DNA of 41,508 bases from Winogradskyella sediminis. Lineage in GTDB: Bacteria > Bacteroidota > Bacteroidia > Flavobacteriales > Flavobacteriaceae. This document shows positions 32,341 to 40,821 of this stretch, piece by piece. The notes under the pieces are model-generated. The model made no database searches. It was not told where the DNA came from and saw nothing but the letters and a program-made list of their open reading frames with translations. The position numbers and the translations under genes were made by a program. The stretch covers positions 1-41,508 of the forward strand of contig NZ_QUNH01000002.1 of assembly GCF_003387355.1 (NCBI RefSeq), read 5' to 3'. Each line of letters begins with the position of its first letter. The stretch's first letter is position 1.

Positions 32341-33351
32341 TTAGGATTTGGTATATTCCTCTTTATAGATTTTAACTAGAGCCATAAAAATACTGATTAA
32401 TAAAGGACCAAAAATTAATCCGATAAAACCAAATAATGGAGCACCGACCATAACACCTATTAGCGTAATTAAAGGATGTACATCATCTAATCGTTTTAAT
32501 ACATATAGTCTAATTATATTATCGGTTAAACCTACAACTACAACTCCATAAATTAGAATACCCCAAGCTTGGAATGTATCTCCAGAAGATAAGGACAAGA
32601 TAAATACAGGAATAATTCCTATGAACGTTCCAATAAAAGGAATCATAGATCCTATGGTTACAATAACAAACCAAAAGAATGGCTCTTCAATTCCGAATAT
32701 TAGAAATCCAATTAATGCAATAATACCTTGGGCTATAGCGACTAGTGGAATTCCAATAGCGTTAGATTTTACCATGGCTTGCACTTCTTTTCCAACTTTA
32801 TTAGAATTTTCGTGGTTAAGCGGTAGGTAATCGCGTAGCGTTTCTCTTAATTCTTTTCTGTTGGTTAACATAAAGAACAGCATAAAGTACATTAAGCCTA
32901 AGGCAATAAGTAAATTAAATGTGTTGCCAGCCATGCTTTGTAAACTATCGGAAAGCCATGTCGTTATACCTTGTGTATCAATTTGAGAATTAACATCAAT
33001 CCCAGTTTCGACTTTTATTTTACTCAATTGGTCTTTAAAGGCGTCAATTACTTTTTCACTATTCTTGGCCACATCCGAAATTTTATTTCCCAGCATAATG
33101 CCAAAACCAGTAAGCGGAATCATAACGACTATAAAAGAGCCCAACATTAACAATGCTGCTGCTAATGTTGGTCGCCAATTATAGTCAAAAACCAATTTTT
33201 TCATTGGTTTTCTTAGCAATATGTAAAACGTAATAGCTCCTAAAACACCGCTTAGGTAAGGTAACATTTCTTGAAAAATCAAACTCCCAAAGAGTAAGAT
33301 TAAAAGTAAAACGAAAACCTGTCGAATTATTTTAGGAGGAATTTGAGTCAT
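32341..33351 (-). CDS. AI-2E family transporter (UPF0118)
   Basis: A 336-residue polytopic protein with about eight membrane helices. An N-terminal pair is followed by a soluble loop (about 90-140, KISDVAKNSEKVIDAFKDQLSK) and a C-terminal block with the family's GSMIPFIGTFIGIIPVFILSL (about residues 230-250) and a DNIIRLYVLKRLDDVHPLITLIGVMVG motif. Known relatives include the autoinducer-2 exporter TqsA and Na+/H+ antiporters, so the substrate cannot be assigned. The 274 bases between this gene and ppk2 hold no recognisable feature. Confidence 0.9.
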   Translation of the reverse strand: MTQIPPKIIRQVFVLLLILLFGSLIFQEMLPYLSGVLGAITFYILLRKPMKKLVFDYNWRPTLAAALLMLGSFIVVMIPLTGFGIMLGNKISDVAKNSEKVIDAFKDQLSKIKVETGIDVNSQIDTQGITTWLSDSLQSMAGNTFNLLIALGLMYFMLFFMLTNRKELRETLRDYLPLNHENSNKVGKEVQAMVKSNAIGIPLVAIAQGIIALIGFLIFGIEEPFFWFVIVTIGSMIPFIGTFIGIIPVFILSLSSGDTFQAWGILIYGVVVVGLTDNIIRLYVLKRLDDVHPLITLIGVMVGAPLFGFIGLIFGPLLISIFMALVKIYKEEYTKS

Positions 33352-33441
33352 GTATAATCTTTTTATGATAACTCAAAGGTAATCGCAAACCTCAGGGAAA
33401 CGTATCCTAAACAAATAAAAGTTTAACTCTAAAAGAAGGAT

Positions 33442-34647
33442 TTAGATGGCTATTTCTACTTGGTTATTTAGAATATCATCAAAAGTTTCACGTTTTCTAA
33501 TTAATTGCGCTTTACCTTTATAAATTAAGACTTCAGCAGGTCTGTAGCGTGAGTTGTAGTTGCTCGCCATAGAGTAGCAATACGCACCGGCATTTTTAAA
33601 ACACAGAACATCATTTTCATTAATTTCCGCTATACGCCTGTTGTTAGCAAAAGTATCTGTTTCACATATATAACCGACTACTGAGTAAAAACGTTCGCGA
33701 CCTTTTGGGTTTGAGATATTTAAAATATCATGTTGTGAGCCGTAAAGCATTGGTCGGATTAAATGATTAAAACCAGAATCAATTTGAGCAAATACGGTTG
33801 AGGTCGTTTGCTTAACCACATTCACTTTTGCCAAAAACACACCAGCTTCACTCACTAGAAATTTTCCGGGCTCAAAGGCTAAGGTTAAATCTTTGCCATA
33901 TTCCTTGCAGAATTCGTTGAAACGTTGCGTTAATTTTTCACCTAATTCTTCAATATTAGTTTCTATATCTCCTTTCTTATAAGGTACTTTAAATCCTGAT
34001 CCAAAATCTATAAATTCTAGGGTTTTAAAGTTCTTTGCGGTTTCAAATAATATTTCACTGGCATACAAGAAAACATCAATATCTAAAATGTCACTACCTG
34101 TATGCATATGAATCCCGTTGATATTCATTTTAGTGTTTTCTACAATACGAAGTAATAACGGAATCTGATGAATTGAAATGCCAAATTTACTATCTATATG
34201 TCCCACAGAAATATTAGTATTGCCACCAGCCATAACATGTGGATTAATTCTGATACAAACAGGTACTTTGGGATGCTTTGTTCCAAATTGCTCTAATATA
34301 GAAAGGTTATCAATATTAATCTGTACGCCTAATTTTGCCGCTTCTTCAATTTCTTCTAAAGATACTCCATTAGGAGTAAAGATGATGTCTTCTGGCTTAA
34401 AACCGGCTTTTAAGCCTAATCGCAATTCTTGGATAGAAACCGTGTCAATACCAGAACCAAGCTTATTAAAAAGTTTCAAAACAGAGATATTTGATAACGC
34501 TTTAACGGCATAATTAAGTTTTAGTTTTTTTACCTTACTAAATGCTTTTGTTAATCGTTTGTACTGAAATTCTATTTTATCAGCGTCGTATACATAAACC
34601 GGACTTCCAAAATCCTTTGCAATTTTTAATAAGGTATGCTCTTTCAT
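33442..34647 (-). CDS. lysA: Diaminopimelate decarboxylase
   Basis: 401 residues from the ATG at 34647. A PLP-dependent alanine-racemase-fold decarboxylase: PLP lysine K49 in YAVKALSN, GIHMHTGSD, FGSGFKVPY (glycine loop) and LAFEPGKFLVSEAG, with the substrate-side CETDTFA and NAGAYCYSMASNYN near the C-terminus. It catalyses the last step of lysine synthesis, meso-diaminopimelate to lysine, in the cytosol. Its upstream neighbour, transcribed divergently across a 204-base gap, is an ACT-like protein that may sense an aspartate-family amino acid. Confidence 0.95.
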   Translation of the reverse strand: MKEHTLLKIAKDFGSPVYVYDADKIEFQYKRLTKAFSKVKKLKLNYAVKALSNISVLKLFNKLGSGIDTVSIQELRLGLKAGFKPEDIIFTPNGVSLEEIEEAAKLGVQINIDNLSILEQFGTKHPKVPVCIRINPHVMAGGNTNISVGHIDSKFGISIHQIPLLLRIVENTKMNINGIHMHTGSDILDIDVFLYASEILFETAKNFKTLEFIDFGSGFKVPYKKGDIETNIEELGEKLTQRFNEFCKEYGKDLTLAFEPGKFLVSEAGVFLAKVNVVKQTTSTVFAQIDSGFNHLIRPMLYGSQHDILNISNPKGRERFYSVVGYICETDTFANNRRIAEINENDVLCFKNAGAYCYSMASNYNSRYRPAEVLIYKGKAQLIRKRETFDDILNNQVEIAI

Positions 34648-34851
34648 TTTATAGTTATAAATTAGATGACGAAAATATATGTATTCCAAATGATAAACAT
34701 AAAAATGACAAAATATTGTTATATTTACACAAAATGTTAAATAATTAACAATACGTGTTTCAAAATTTAATCCTCTCTATAAGCGTTATATAAATATTTA
34801 TATAAGGACTTTTATGAGCATACTTTTAGAAACTAATTAAAACTATTATTT

Positions 34852-35508
34852 GTGAAAACCATTGCTTCTTGTGTTCAAGAAATTATTGTAGCAAGTCCTT
34901 TTTTAGAAGAAGGCTTATCGAGAGAAATTATTAACTTTTCAGCTTTAGCGAAAGATTTAAATGCACCGATTTCAAAAATGTTACGCAAGCCTGTAAAGGA
35001 TGGTGCGATAATGATGGCTTTAAGACGTTACCAACAGCCTTTAAATCTTGAAAATTCAAAAAGTTTAAAAAAAGCTTTTAACGCATTAGGCGATATTACG
35101 GTACGCTCTAATCTTAGTGATTTTACTTTTGAGAATTCTAAAACCTTAATACATAGTCATTCGCAAATTCTCGAGAAAATTAGTAAAAATCATCAAACGT
35201 TTTACGCCTTTACACGTGGTATGTTTGAAAGTAACATCATTATATCAACGTCTGAAAAAGCGCATGTTCTCAAAGCATTTAAGAATGAAAATCAGATAGG
35301 ATTACAAGAAAAATTATCGGCTATAAGTATTTATTTACCTAAGGGTAATTCTAAAATTGTAGGACTGTATTATCAGATTTTTAAACGCTTAGCATGGGAA
35401 AATATTACATTATACGAAGTGGTTTCAACAACCAATGAATTTACAATTGTGGTAGAAGATTATTTGGTAGATAGGGCGTTTTCAGCTATAAAACGATTAA
35501 TAGATTAA
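34852..35508 (+). CDS. ACT-domain-like protein, possible amino-acid sensor
   Basis: A 218-residue soluble protein starting with GTG. The N-terminal ~60 residues (SPFLEEGLSREIINFSALAKDLN, then LRKPVKDGAIMMALRRY) look like a small helical, possibly DNA-binding, domain. The C-terminal ~70 residues (AISIYLPKGNSKIVGLYYQI through TNEFTIVVEDYLVDRAFSAI) have the beta-alpha-beta pattern of an ACT domain as in aspartate kinases. No kinase domain is present, although I recall homologues labelled 'aspartate kinase' in Bacteroidetes. It is divergent from lysA, so it may regulate lysine or aspartate-family genes (inference). Confidence 0.6.
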   Translation: MKTIASCVQEIIVASPFLEEGLSREIINFSALAKDLNAPISKMLRKPVKDGAIMMALRRYQQPLNLENSKSLKKAFNALGDITVRSNLSDFTFENSKTLIHSHSQILEKISKNHQTFYAFTRGMFESNIIISTSEKAHVLKAFKNENQIGLQEKLSAISIYLPKGNSKIVGLYYQIFKRLAWENITLYEVVSTTNEFTIVVEDYLVDRAFSAIKRLID

Positions 35509-35591
35509 TTAAAATTAAAAATGCATTCTAAACTACGGTGAGTTCATTTGTGAATGATAATTTATTATGCTCAAATCAATTTTAAAAACTA

Positions 35592-35622
35592 TTGGTAGAA
35601 ACTATTAGTATGCTTATTTTTG
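35592..35622 (+). promoter_or_regulatory. sucC promoter
   Basis: TTG (35592-35594), 20 bases, TATTTTTG (35615-35622): a full Bacteroidetes promoter match, 26 bases before the sucC start codon. Confidence 0.7.
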
Positions 35623-35648
35623 TTGGACCAATAAATTTCTGATTAAAA

Positions 35649-36839
35649 ATGAATTTACACGAATATCAAGGAAAAGAATTATTAAGCAGTTTTGGAGTAC
35701 GAATTCAACGTGGAATTGTAGCTCAAAGTGCTAAAGAAGCTGTTGAGGCAGCAAAGCAATTAACAGCAGAAACTGAAACAGGTTGGCATGTTATAAAAGC
35801 ACAGGTTCATGCAGGTGGACGTGGAAAAGGTGGAGGTGTTAAATTAGCTAAAAACCTTAAAGAAGTAGAAGAAATTGCAGGACAAATCATAGGAATGGAT
35901 TTGGTAACACCACAAACTTCTGCGGAAGGTAAACGTGTACACCAAGTTTTAGTTGCAGAAGATGTTTATTATCCAGGTGAAAATGAGCCAGACGAATATT
36001 ATATGTCTGTATTATTAAATCGTGCTACAGGAAGAAATATGATTGTGTATTCTACGGAAGGTGGAATGGATATTGAAACTGTTGCAGAAGAAACTCCAGA
36101 ATTAATACATAACGAAGAAATTGATCCTGCTACAGGGATATTACCTTTTCAAGCACGTCGTATTGCTTTTAATTTAGGTTTATCAGGCACTGCATTTAAA
36201 GAAATGACAAAATTTGTTACAGCCTTATATACTGCTTACGATAAATCGGATGCCTCTTTATTTGAAATCAACCCTGTTTTAAAAACTAGTGATAGCAAAA
36301 TTATGGCTGTAGATGCTAAAGTAACTTTAGATGCTAACGCCTTATACAGACATAGAGATTTAGCTGAATTACGTGACTTACGTGAAGAAAACCAAATTGA
36401 AGTTGAAGCGGGAGCTTTAGGTTTAAATTATGTAGACTTAGACGGAAACGTTGGGTGTATGGTTAATGGTGCTGGTTTAGCAATGGCAACAATGGATTTA
36501 ATTAAGCAAGCAGGTGGTGAGCCAGCAAACTTTTTAGATGTTGGTGGTACAGCTGATGCAGCTAGAGTAGAAGCAGCTTTTAAAATTATATTAAAAGATC
36601 CTGCGGTTAAAGCCATTTTAATTAATATATTTGGTGGTATTGTACGTTGCGATAGAGTAGCGCAAGGTGTTATCGATGCTTATAAAAACATGGGTAATAT
36701 TAACGTACCAATCATTGTGCGCTTACAAGGAACTAATGCAGATATCGCAAAAGAACTTATTGACAACTCTGGTTTAGATGTTATGAGTGCTACTGAATTC
36801 CAAGAAGCAGCTGATAAGGTGCAAGAAGTTTTAGCATAA
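35649..36839 (+). CDS. sucC: Succinyl-CoA synthetase (ADP-forming) beta subunit
   Basis: 396 residues, standard for the family. The ATP-grasp half (1-240) opens with MNLHEYQGKELLSSFGV and has VIKAQVHAGGRGKGGGVKL. The C-terminal CoA-ligase half contains NGAGLAMATMD, FLDVGGTAD, INIFGGIVRCD and VRLQGTNADIAKELI. With the alpha subunit it interconverts succinyl-CoA and succinate in the TCA cycle, making ATP or GTP. sucD is not adjacent, a split that I believe is common in Bacteroidetes. It has its own promoter and a strong terminator. Confidence 0.97.
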   Translation: MNLHEYQGKELLSSFGVRIQRGIVAQSAKEAVEAAKQLTAETETGWHVIKAQVHAGGRGKGGGVKLAKNLKEVEEIAGQIIGMDLVTPQTSAEGKRVHQVLVAEDVYYPGENEPDEYYMSVLLNRATGRNMIVYSTEGGMDIETVAEETPELIHNEEIDPATGILPFQARRIAFNLGLSGTAFKEMTKFVTALYTAYDKSDASLFEINPVLKTSDSKIMAVDAKVTLDANALYRHRDLAELRDLREENQIEVEAGALGLNYVDLDGNVGCMVNGAGLAMATMDLIKQAGGEPANFLDVGGTADAARVEAAFKIILKDPAVKAILINIFGGIVRCDRVAQGVIDAYKNMGNINVPIIVRLQGTNADIAKELIDNSGLDVMSATEFQEAADKVQEVLA

Positions 36840-36891
36840 TACTACTATAGCGTGTAAGGTTTAAAAACCTTAACCGTTTAACTTACTTATA

Positions 36892-36927
36892 AAAAAAAGA
36901 GCAACATAAATGTGTTGCTCTTTTTTT
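36892..36927. terminator. Bidirectional terminator after sucC
   Basis: A 15-bp perfect stem, seven A then GAGCAACA (36892-36906) with TGTTGCTC then seven T (36913-36927), has a 6-base loop. It overlaps the stop codon of the convergent DUF1456 gene. A smaller hairpin, AAGGTTTAAAAACCTT (36855-36870), precedes it. Confidence 0.9.
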
Positions 36928-37180
36928 ATTGAGAGGGTTTGGTGTTTTTCTCACCTTTTTTAGGCATTGGGCCTCTTAAATGAATAATTAAGCCATTTAG
37001 AAAATTTCGTAATATTTGGTCACCACATTCCATGTATTTTGGATGGTCTTCATTTCTAAACATCGCATTCAGTTCACTTTTAGAAATTCTAAAATCTACC
37101 AATTCTAAAATCTTTACGATATCATGGTCTCTTAGTTTATGTGCTACTCTAAGCTTTTTAAATATGTCGTTGTTTGTCAT
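36926..37180 (-). CDS. Single-domain DUF1456 protein
   Basis: 84 residues corresponding to one DUF1456 repeat: NNDIFKKLRVAHKLRDHDIVKI, FRISKSELNAMFRNEDHPKY and ECGDQILRNFLNGLIIHLRG. Gammaproteobacterial YehS carries two such repeats in about 150 residues, so this is a half-length form that might work as a dimer. Function is unknown. The C-terminal tail (PMPKKGEKNTKPSQ) is polar and likely disordered. Confidence 0.85.
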   Translation of the reverse strand: MTNNDIFKKLRVAHKLRDHDIVKILELVDFRISKSELNAMFRNEDHPKYMECGDQILRNFLNGLIIHLRGPMPKKGEKNTKPSQ

Positions 37181-37237
37181 AATTAATTATAGGTTTATAT
37201 GTAATAGTCGATTAATGTTTGTCTACTTTTCTTTATG

Positions 37238-38047
37238 TTAATTCTGAATTATTAGATATTGGTAAGCATCTCCAAAGTGTGCAGACCAAAATGTTTCGTT
37301 ATGTTGACCACCTTTTATTATCTGACTTTTAAATTGATTTGTTTGAACTCCCTTAGATTTTAATAAGGTCGTCATTTTCTCTAATTTTGGAACCATGGTT
37401 TCTCCTTCAGCAGTGCCAGCAAGAAAATAGAATTTGGATGTCATCGGTATATCAGTCGTTTTTACAAGCTCAAAAATCTCTGGATTTATCCAAAATGCAG
37501 GTGAGAATACTCCTGCTTTACCAAATGTACCAGGATATTTTATTACCGCATAAAACGAAATTAAACCTCCTAATGAAGAACCAAAAATGGTTGTATATTC
37601 AGCTTCTGGTTTTGTTCTATAAGTGACATCAATATAGGGTTTTAATGTGTTTTTTACAAAGGTGAGATAAGCATCTCCATAGCCGCCACCGTATTTTTTA
37701 TGTTTATAAGGCGTAAGTTCGTCTATGCGTTTCTCGTTTCCGTGAGCTATGCCTATAATGATACTTTCGTTTTGCGTTAGCGTGTCCATATATTCATCTA
37801 CTTTCCATTCTCCAACATATGAAGTTTCGACATCAAATAAATTTTGTGCATCATGCATATAAATCACAGGAAATGATTTTTCTGAATTTTTATAATTTGT
37901 AGGTAAATACACCCAAATTGTTTTTTCAGTTTTTAGCTGTGGTGCTGTGATTCTAAATGTAGTAACCTGTTCAGAAGCAGTGCTTTGTGCGGTAGAATAG
38001 TATGAAATTAATACTATAAATAGCAGGTGTAAATGCTTCATTTTCAT
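37238..38047 (-). CDS. Secreted esterase D-family alpha/beta hydrolase
   Basis: 269 residues (or 267 from the second ATG). The signal peptide (HLLFIVLISYYSTAQ) ends at about residue 21. The alpha/beta hydrolase has the PVIYMHDAQNLFD strand-loop (60-72), nucleophile S158 in GSSLGG and catalytic H249 (GGQHNETFW). The layout is Esterase PF00756 (Fes/IroE, feruloyl esterase, esterase D). It should act in the periplasm or outside the cell on an ester such as a siderophore or plant phenolic ester; the substrate is not determinable here. It is a single gene, divergent from the TerB-like gene. Confidence 0.88.
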   Translation of the reverse strand: MKMKHLHLLFIVLISYYSTAQSTASEQVTTFRITAPQLKTEKTIWVYLPTNYKNSEKSFPVIYMHDAQNLFDVETSYVGEWKVDEYMDTLTQNESIIIGIAHGNEKRIDELTPYKHKKYGGGYGDAYLTFVKNTLKPYIDVTYRTKPEAEYTTIFGSSLGGLISFYAVIKYPGTFGKAGVFSPAFWINPEIFELVKTTDIPMTSKFYFLAGTAEGETMVPKLEKMTTLLKSKGVQTNQFKSQIIKGGQHNETFWSAHFGDAYQYLIIQN

Positions 38048-38189
38048 GCGGTAATAAATAAAATATTTTGATAAACGTTTAAAAAACTCGACTAAATACA
38101 GTCAATTTTTCGACAAGATACATTATATCAACGACAATAAAATAAACTACCTCTGTAACTTTACACTATAAATTAATCCCCATTAAATC

Positions 38190-38591
38190 ATGATTAATCG
38201 CGTTGAAAAACTGAGCTTACTTTCTGAAATGATTGCATTCGCTCAAACAGATGAAAATATCAAATCTATTGAATATAACTTTTTGGCCAGTATCGCAAAA
38301 CAGTTAGAAATTTCTAAAGAAGATTTTCAATACCTTTTTGAGCATCCTGTTACTTATGTACATTTAAAATCGCATAGCGAGCGTATTGTTCAGTTCCATA
38401 GATTAGTATTACTAATGAATTTAGATCATAAGGTGGCACCTAAACAATTGGTGAAAATTCATAACTTCGGATTAAGAATGGGATTAAGTCATGAGTCGAT
38501 TAATAGAGTATTAGATTTAATGGATAGTTTTCCTAATAAAGTTGTACCGCCAGATTTCTTAATAGATATTTTTAAGGTGCAATACAATTAG
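38190..38591 (+). CDS. TerB-like helical protein
   Basis: 133 residues, entirely helical by pattern. The N-terminal SLLSEMIAFAQTDENIKSIEYNFL and the later FHRLVLLMNLDHKVAPKQL resemble paired acidic metal-binding helices of the TerB (tellurite resistance) fold, each with Asp/Glu at comparable positions. The similarity is suggestive only. It is a single gene with a near-consensus TAACTTTA about 30 bases upstream, and it converges with uvrB, which ends 89 bases away. Confidence 0.55.
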   Translation: MINRVEKLSLLSEMIAFAQTDENIKSIEYNFLASIAKQLEISKEDFQYLFEHPVTYVHLKSHSERIVQFHRLVLLMNLDHKVAPKQLVKIHNFGLRMGLSHESINRVLDLMDSFPNKVVPPDFLIDIFKVQYN

Positions 38592-38680
38592 TAACATAAA
38601 AAAAGTAACGAATGCATTTTAGTAGTGAAAAATTATTTAATTCACAATCTATGTTTTAAACTGTTTGCGGACTACTATTT

Positions 38681-40684
38681 TTATACTTTTAACTTATCTA
38701 ACTTACTCTGATAAGCTGCAATTTCATCTCTAAACCGAGCTGCTTCTAAAAAATCTAACGCTTTGGCAGCTTGTTCCATTAATTTTCTTCGTTCTCTAAT
38801 ATTCTTTTCAAGCTCCGCTTTTGTTAAGTATTCGTTTTCTGGTTCAGCGGCTATTTTAGCATCCAATTCTGTACGGTAAGTACTCACCGAATTTTTAGTC
38901 AATGCACTATCCAAACTTTTATTTAAGGCTTTAGGCACAAGATTGTGTTTAGTATTGTACGCAATTTGCTTTTCACGACGATAATTAGTTTCGTCTATGG
39001 TCTGTTGCATGCTTTTGGTAATTTTATCTGCATACATAATCGCTTTTCCATTAAGGTGTCTTGCAGCTCTTCCAACGGTTTGGGTTAAAGAGCGGGTAGA
39101 ACGTAAAAAACCTTCTTTGTCGGCATCTAATATGGCAACCAGAGAAACTTCTGGTAAATCCAAGCCTTCTCTAAGTAAGTTAACTCCAACCAAAACATCA
39201 AAGACTCCTTTTCGTAAATCTTGCATAATTTCAACACGTTCTAACGTATCTACATCACTATGAATATATCGGGTTCTTACAGAAATTCGAGTGAGGTATT
39301 TGGTGAGTTCTTCAGCCATGCGTTTCGTTAACGTGGTAACCAAAGTACGTTCGTCTTTCTCAACACGATTTTGAATTTCTTCAATTAAATCATCTATCTG
39401 GTTAAGACTTGGTCTAACCTCAATAATAGGATCTAGTAAACCTGTAGGCCTAATAACTTGTTCTACGTATACACCATCGGTTTTTTGCATTTCGTAATCA
39501 GCAGGAGTTGCAGAGACATAAATGACTTGATTTTGCAGTGCTTCAAACTCTTCGAATTTTAAAGGCCTATTGTCCATAGCTGCAGGCAAACGAAACCCAT
39601 AGTCTACTAAATTTACTTTTCGGCTCCTATCACCTCCATACATGGCGTGAACTTGCGAAATGGTGACGTGACTTTCATCCACGACCATTAAAAAATCATC
39701 CGGAAAATAATCTAACAAGCAGAATGGTCGTGTGCCTGGTAATCGGCCGTCTAAATACCTTGAGTAGTTTTCAATACCAGAGCAGTAGCCCAATTCTCGA
39801 ATCATTTCTAAATCGAATTCCGTACGTTCCTTTAGTCTTTTGGCTTCAAGATGTTTTCCGATGTCTTTAAAATAATCGTACTGTTTAACTAAATCATCTT
39901 GTATATCTTTAATAGCACCATTTAATACATCTGGTGAGGTCACAAACATATTTGCAGGATAGATATTTAGCCTATCGTAACGCTCAATAACTTCATTTGT
40001 CCTAGCATCAAAGGCTTCAATTTCTTCAATTTCATCGCCAAAGAAGTGAATTCGAAACGCATGATCTGCGTATCCAGGAAATATGTCAACGGTATCTCCT
40101 TTTATTCTGAAGTTTCCGTTTTTGAAATCAGATTCTGTTCTAGAATATAAACTTTGTACTAATTGATGTAATAATTTGGTACGAGAAATCACCTGATCGC
40201 GCTCAATTGAAATTACATTTTTTTGAAATTCTACAGGGTTTCCAATACCGTATAGACACGATACAGAAGCTACCACAATAACATCACGACGACCAGAGAG
40301 TAGAGAAGAGGTGGTGCTTAAACGCATCTTTTCAATTTCCTCATTAATAGATAAATCTTTCTCTATATAAACTCCAGAAACAGGAATATAAGCTTCAGGT
40401 TGATAATAGTCGTAATAAGATACAAAATACTCAACCGCATTATCAGGAAAAAACTGTTTAAACTCAGCATAGAGTTGTGCAGCCAACGTTTTATTATGTG
40501 CCAAGACCAAAGTTGGGCGTTGTACTTCTTCAATCACATTGGCCACAGTAAAGGTTTTACCAGAACCTGTAACACCTAATAAGGTTTGATATTTTTCATC
40601 GCTTTCAATTCCAGAAGCTAGTTTTTTTATAGCTTGAGGCTGATCGCCAGTAGGTTTAAATTCGGACTCAATTTTAAATCGCAT
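38681..40684 (-). CDS. uvrB: Excinuclease ABC subunit B
   Basis: 667 residues, normal for UvrB. Walker A GVTGSGKT (37-44), the beta-hairpin YYDYYQPEAYIP (about 92-105) that slides between DNA strands, DESHVT (motif II), helicase motifs V-VI in GVNLLREGLDLPEV and SLTQTVGRAARHLNG, and the C-terminal UVR domain (LEKNIRERRKLMEQAAKALD). It verifies damage and hands it to UvrC in nucleotide excision repair. It stands alone, with its promoter in the 137 bases before the T9SS gene end. Confidence 0.98.
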   Translation of the reverse strand: MRFKIESEFKPTGDQPQAIKKLASGIESDEKYQTLLGVTGSGKTFTVANVIEEVQRPTLVLAHNKTLAAQLYAEFKQFFPDNAVEYFVSYYDYYQPEAYIPVSGVYIEKDLSINEEIEKMRLSTTSSLLSGRRDVIVVASVSCLYGIGNPVEFQKNVISIERDQVISRTKLLHQLVQSLYSRTESDFKNGNFRIKGDTVDIFPGYADHAFRIHFFGDEIEEIEAFDARTNEVIERYDRLNIYPANMFVTSPDVLNGAIKDIQDDLVKQYDYFKDIGKHLEAKRLKERTEFDLEMIRELGYCSGIENYSRYLDGRLPGTRPFCLLDYFPDDFLMVVDESHVTISQVHAMYGGDRSRKVNLVDYGFRLPAAMDNRPLKFEEFEALQNQVIYVSATPADYEMQKTDGVYVEQVIRPTGLLDPIIEVRPSLNQIDDLIEEIQNRVEKDERTLVTTLTKRMAEELTKYLTRISVRTRYIHSDVDTLERVEIMQDLRKGVFDVLVGVNLLREGLDLPEVSLVAILDADKEGFLRSTRSLTQTVGRAARHLNGKAIMYADKITKSMQQTIDETNYRREKQIAYNTKHNLVPKALNKSLDSALTKNSVSTYRTELDAKIAAEPENEYLTKAELEKNIRERRKLMEQAAKALDFLEAARFRDEIAAYQSKLDKLKV

Positions 40685-40753
40685 AATGCAAAGTTACAAT
40701 AAAGCGATTATAATTTAATTGTGTGGAAAGTTACAATTCCGTTAAAATAAAAA

Positions 40754-40781
40754 GGACTTCAAGATTTAAGTTTTGAAGTCC
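40754..40781 (-). terminator. Terminator of the T9SS cargo gene
   Basis: A 9-bp perfect stem GGACTTCAA (40754-40762) / TTGAAGTCC (40773-40781) with a 10-base loop. On the minus strand it is followed by a T-rich run (complement of 40743-40753), placing it after the gene that ends at 40822. Confidence 0.8.
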
Positions 40782-40821
40782 GATTTATACAGATTAATTT
40801 TAAGGTGATTTTTTTAGATGT

